Shown here in pieces: positions 30,455-32,816 of a DNA stretch of 32,816 nt. The notes beneath the pieces were generated by a model. It was not told the origin of the DNA. It did no database searches and saw only the letters and a program-made list of their open reading frames with translations. Position 1 is the stretch's first letter. The number at the start of each line of letters is the position of its first letter. Location: positions 1 to 32,816 of the forward strand of contig ONIT01000018.1 in assembly GCA_900317945.1 (NCBI GenBank), given 5' to 3'. This DNA comes from an uncultured Pseudomonadota bacterium. Its GTDB lineage: Bacteria > Pseudomonadota > Gammaproteobacteria > Enterobacterales > Succinivibrionaceae. The position numbers were made by a program, and so were the translations under genes.

Positions 30455-30955
30455 ATGGCTGAGGCATTCATCGCGCTCGGATCAAACCTCGGGAACAGGG
30501 AGGATGAGATCATCCGCGCCATCAGGGAGGTGAACGCCCTGCCCCGCACCCGCGTAACCGGCATCTCCCGCTTCTACAGCAACCCTCCGATGGGCCCGCA
30601 GGACCAGCCCGACTACCTCAACGGCGCGGTAAGGATTGAGACAGAGCTTGATCCGCTTTCCCTCCTTGACGCCCTGCAGGGCATCGAGAAAAGCCACGGA
30701 AGGGTCAAGACCCGCCGCTGGGGCGAGAGATGCATCGACCTCGACATCGCCCTCTACGGAGAGGAGTCCATCTCCTCAGAGCGTCTCACCGTGCCGCACC
30801 TCGGGATTGAGGCCAGGGACTTCGTTCTCCGGCCCCTTATGGACATCGATCCCTCCCTCACCCTCCCCACAGGGGAGAAGATTTCAGAACTGCTTTCGAA
30901 GCTTGACCAGAGCTCCCTTACAGAAGCTCCCTTTCCTCAGTTTTCACTGGAGTAG
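30455..30955 (+). CDS. folK: Hydroxymethyldihydropterin pyrophosphokinase
   Basis: 166 aa, normal length. FolK transfers pyrophosphate from ATP to 6-hydroxymethyl-7,8-dihydropterin in folate synthesis. Motifs are ALGSNLGNRED, SRFYSNPPMGPQDQPDYLNGAV, the catalytic RRWGERCIDLDIALYG and VPHLGIEARDFVLRPL; VPHP is more usual than VPHL. GGAGAGG lies just before the ATG. The stop codon is three bases before panB, giving the common pcnB-folK-panB-panC order. Confidence 0.95.
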   Translation: MAEAFIALGSNLGNREDEIIRAIREVNALPRTRVTGISRFYSNPPMGPQDQPDYLNGAVRIETELDPLSLLDALQGIEKSHGRVKTRRWGERCIDLDIALYGEESISSERLTVPHLGIEARDFVLRPLMDIDPSLTLPTGEKISELLSKLDQSSLTEAPFPQFSLE

Positions 30956-30958
30956 AAA

Positions 30959-31759
30959 ATGTCAAAGTTTACTGTATCAAAGCTTGCTGCCCTCAAGGCA
31001 AAAGGCGAGAAGTTCGGCACCATCACGGCCTACGACGCGACCTTCTCGAAGCTCTTTGATGAGTGCGGCGTCCCCGCCCTCCTCATCGGCGACTCACTCG
31101 GCATGGTTGTGCAGGGGCACAGCAGCACCGTCCCCGTAACTATTGAGGAGATGGTCTACCATACCAAATGCGTTGCAAGAGGCGCCACCACCACCTCCCT
31201 CATCATCGCGGACATGCCCTTCTGCACCTATGCGACTCCGGAGCAGGCCCTCAGGAACGCCGCCCTCCTCATGCAGGCAGGCGCCGGCTGCGTCAAGTTC
31301 GAGGGAGGCGAGTGGCTCTGCGACACCGTAAGGCTCCTCACCGAGAACGGCATCCCGGTCTGCGCGCACCTGGGTCTCACCCCTCAGTCCTTCAACGTCT
31401 TCGGCGGCTACAAGATCCAGGGCAGGACCGAGGATAACGCCAAGTACATCACCGACAGCACGCTTGCCCTTGAGGAGGCAGGCGCCGGGATGGAGGTCCT
31501 GGAGTGCGTTCCCGCCAAGCTCGCCGCTGACATCTCTAAGAAGACCAGAATGCCCATCATCGGCATCGGCGCCGGGAGCGGCACTGACGGTCAGATCCTC
31601 GTCATGCACGACGCCTTCGGCTTCTTCGGCAGGCCCCCGAAGTTCGCGAGGAACTTCCTTAAGGAGTGCGGGACCGGCGACGTGCGCGACGCAGTGAAGC
31701 TCTACCTTGATGAGGTTAAAAACGGCACGTTCCCTTCACAGGCGGAGAGCTTTGAGTAA
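30959..31759 (+). CDS. panB: Ketopantoate hydroxymethyltransferase
   Basis: 266 aa. PanB makes ketopantoate from 2-oxoisovalerate and methylene-tetrahydrofolate, the first step to pantothenate and coenzyme A. The family signatures are FGTITAYDATFSKLFDE, LIGDSLGMVVQGH, IADMPFCTY, VKFEGGEW, AHLGLTPQSFNVFGGYKIQG and IIGIGAGSGTDGQILV. Its GGAG site lies in the last folK codons (GGAGTAGAAAATG), so the two are coupled. Two terminator-like hairpins follow before panC. Confidence 0.96.
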   Translation: MSKFTVSKLAALKAKGEKFGTITAYDATFSKLFDECGVPALLIGDSLGMVVQGHSSTVPVTIEEMVYHTKCVARGATTTSLIIADMPFCTYATPEQALRNAALLMQAGAGCVKFEGGEWLCDTVRLLTENGIPVCAHLGLTPQSFNVFGGYKIQGRTEDNAKYITDSTLALEEAGAGMEVLECVPAKLAADISKKTRMPIIGIGAGSGTDGQILVMHDAFGFFGRPPKFARNFLKECGTGDVRDAVKLYLDEVKNGTFPSQAESFE

Positions 31760-31770
31760 AATACCGCTGT

Positions 31771-31794
31771 GCCCCGGGAAAGCGAGGGGCTTTT
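31771..31794 (+). terminator. First hairpin after panB
   Basis: GCCCC (31771-31775) pairs with GGGGC (31786-31790), followed by TTTTG. The stem is short, so it is a weak terminator. Confidence 0.4.
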
Positions 31795-31810
31795 GAGGAT
31801 AAAGGTTTCG

Positions 31811-31841
31811 GGGCTGTCTCATAACGGGAGCAGCCCTTTTT
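31811..31841 (+). terminator. Strong terminator or attenuator between panB and panC
   Basis: GGGCTG-T-CTC pairs with GAG-CAGCCC (nine pairs, one bulge), followed by TTTTT. It leaves only 37 bases before the panC ATG. Confidence 0.7.
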
Positions 31842-31878
31842 CTGAGGAGACGCCGGCCAGAAGCCGCGCGGAGCAATT

Positions 31879-32727
31879 ATGATAGTAGCAAAGGATATTG
31901 AGACGGTAAGAAAGACCGTGCGTCAGTATCATGAGAAGAACGAGTCGATTGCCATTGTTACAACCATGGGCAATCTCCACACCGGGCACATCACCCTCGT
32001 AAAGGAGGCGGAGAAGCTCGCTGACCATACCGTTGCGACCGTTTTCGTCAACCCGCTGCAGTTCAACAACAAGAACGACCTGAAGACCTACCCCAGGACC
32101 CCTGACGCAGATCTTAAGAAGCTTGAGGACGCCGGCGTCGACATGGTCTTCATGCCGACTCCCGAGATCATGTACCCCGAGGGAATGGACGTTCAGACCA
32201 CCGTCAATGTCCCGCACCTCTCCGAGATCCTGGAGGGCGCCATGAGGCCCGGCCACTTCCGCGGCGTCGCCACCGTCGTCCTGAAGCTCTTCAACATCGT
32301 AACCCCTGACTACTGCATGTTCGGTCAGAAGGACTACCAGCAGGTAGCTCTCCTTAAGAAGATGATCCGCGATCTATCCGTCCCTGTCGAGATGCACGTC
32401 GTTCCTACCGTCAGGATGGAAAGCGGCCTCGCCTTCTCCTCAAGGAACGGGCTCCTCACCGAGGACGAGCTCAAGATTGCCCCGCACCTCTATGAGACCA
32501 TCAGCTCCATGAAGAAGGAGATCGAGGGAGGAAGAAGGGATTTCGCGGAGCTCATTAAGGAAGGCACCGCGAAGCTCAACTCCTTCGGCTTCAAGACTGA
32601 CGCCATCGACATCGTGAACGCAGACACCCTTGAGGGTCCTGACGATTCCACGAAGAAGCTCGTCATCCTGGCCGAGGCCTATCTTGGAAAGCCCCGCCTC
32701 ATCGACAACATTGAAGTGAATATCTGA
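31879..32727 (+). CDS. panC: Pantothenate synthetase
   Basis: 282 aa. PanC joins pantoate and beta-alanine with ATP to give pantothenate. The HIGH-like motif is TTMGNLHTGH (28-37), with Asn where Ala is more usual. FVNPLQFNNKNDL, GAMRPGHFRGVATVV, FGQKDYQQ and the KMSKS-like ESGLAFSSRN are in place. A CGGAG site lies five bases before the ATG. There is no panD in the window. A strong terminator in front of the gene means it depends on read-through or on a promoter overlapping that hairpin. Confidence 0.95.
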   Translation: MIVAKDIETVRKTVRQYHEKNESIAIVTTMGNLHTGHITLVKEAEKLADHTVATVFVNPLQFNNKNDLKTYPRTPDADLKKLEDAGVDMVFMPTPEIMYPEGMDVQTTVNVPHLSEILEGAMRPGHFRGVATVVLKLFNIVTPDYCMFGQKDYQQVALLKKMIRDLSVPVEMHVVPTVRMESGLAFSSRNGLLTEDELKIAPHLYETISSMKKEIEGGRRDFAELIKEGTAKLNSFGFKTDAIDIVNADTLEGPDDSTKKLVILAEAYLGKPRLIDNIEVNI

Positions 32728-32750
32728 GCTGACTGAAGCGAGACAGTTTG

Positions 32751-32777
32751 AAACCGGGCCATGGCCCGGTTTTTTTT
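32751..32777 (+). terminator. Intrinsic terminator of panC
   Basis: A perfect palindrome with 10-base arms (32751-32760 and 32763-32772) centred on AT, with a run of eight T residues (32770-32777). The intron-like element starts two bases after the T run. Confidence 0.9.
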
Positions 32778-32816
32778 GGTGTGCTCGGCATGAGCATTGA
32801 CTATAGGGTGAAAGTC
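32775..32816. repeat. 42-nt terminal inverted copy, right
   Basis: Exact inverted copy of 58-99. It runs to the last base of the window. Confidence 0.9.
32779..32816 (+). mobile_element. 5' end of a probable group II intron (class C-like), truncated by the window edge
   Basis: GTGTG start, CTC-GGCAT-GAG mini-hairpin and GGGTGAAAGTC, identical to the first 38 bases of the left copy. It is in the sense orientation immediately after the panC terminator. Only 38 bases are visible. Confidence 0.55.

Noticed and set aside
31805..31845. IS terminal repeat (GGGGCTGTCTC resembles some IS ends)
   Set aside because: No partner repeat or transposase nearby; the hairpin plus T tract is better explained as a terminator.
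1..32816. CRISPR array, prophage, toxin-antitoxin or defence island
   Set aside because: No regularly spaced repeats, integrase, transposase or recognised defence gene is present; the lone WYL regulator is not enough.

Overview
The window reads as one chromosomal stretch of a GC-rich, flagellated gammaproteobacterium. Gene order and protein families (flgA-flgM-flgN-cheV-cheR, the H-ring genes flgO-flgP-flgT, lolCDE, dksA-pcnB-folK-panB-panC, tyrS/anmK) resemble polar-flagellated lineages such as Vibrionales, Aeromonadales and Alteromonadales. A rubrerythrin points to an anaerobic or microaerobic life. An Aeromonadales/Succinivibrionaceae-like origin is my guess from these traits; no marker gene here settles it. 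Most of the window is ordinary housekeeping sequence with tight operons, and it is rich in AGG (Arg) and CTC (Leu) codons.

Layout. 1-95: 5' end of what looks like a group II intron, minus strand. 101-4067 (minus): flgA, a FliA-type promoter, flgM, flgN, terminator, cheV, cheR, terminator. 4153-6214 (minus): djlA and a family-4 glycosyltransferase. 6390-9170 (plus): metN-metI-metQ methionine importer with a good sigma70 promoter, an intercistronic hairpin and a terminator. 9208-11876: divergent flgO-flgP (minus) and flgT (plus), which encode the flagellar H-ring, with two back-to-back sigma54 promoters between them. 11992-13032 (minus): a WYL-type regulator whose promoter is flanked by direct repeats. 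13373-14946 (minus): a doubtful 60-aa ORF, tag and rubrerythrin. 15224-18415 (minus): lolC-lolD-lolE lipoprotein export. 18416-19114: a 700-base region with no convincing gene but several GGA-loop hairpins. 19115-20489 (minus): tRNA-Arg(CCT) and tyrS. 20572-21744 (plus): anmK. 21772-25725 (minus): mrcB (PBP1b) and clcA. 26217-27173 (minus): dusC. 27437-32727 (plus): queC, dksA, pcnB, folK, panB, panC. 32779-32816: the same intron-like 5' end again, plus strand.

How the parts work together. flgA/flgM/flgN/cheV/cheR and flgO/flgP/flgT cover P-ring assembly, sigma28 control, hook-filament chaperoning, chemotaxis adaptation and the outer-membrane ring of a polar-type flagellum. lolCDE would sort the FlgO and FlgP lipoproteins to the outer membrane. 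pcnB-folK-panB-panC joins RNA polyadenylation with folate and pantothenate synthesis, as in enterics.

The points most worth a second look are: (1) identical 42-nt inverted sequences at the two window ends, each placed just after an intrinsic terminator, as expected for group IIC introns; (2) a probable AUU start codon for pcnB; (3) the GGA-hairpin region at 18.6-19.1 kb, a possible CsrA-binding RNA; (4) paired sigma54 promoters between the H-ring operons; (5) repeats around the WYL gene promoter.
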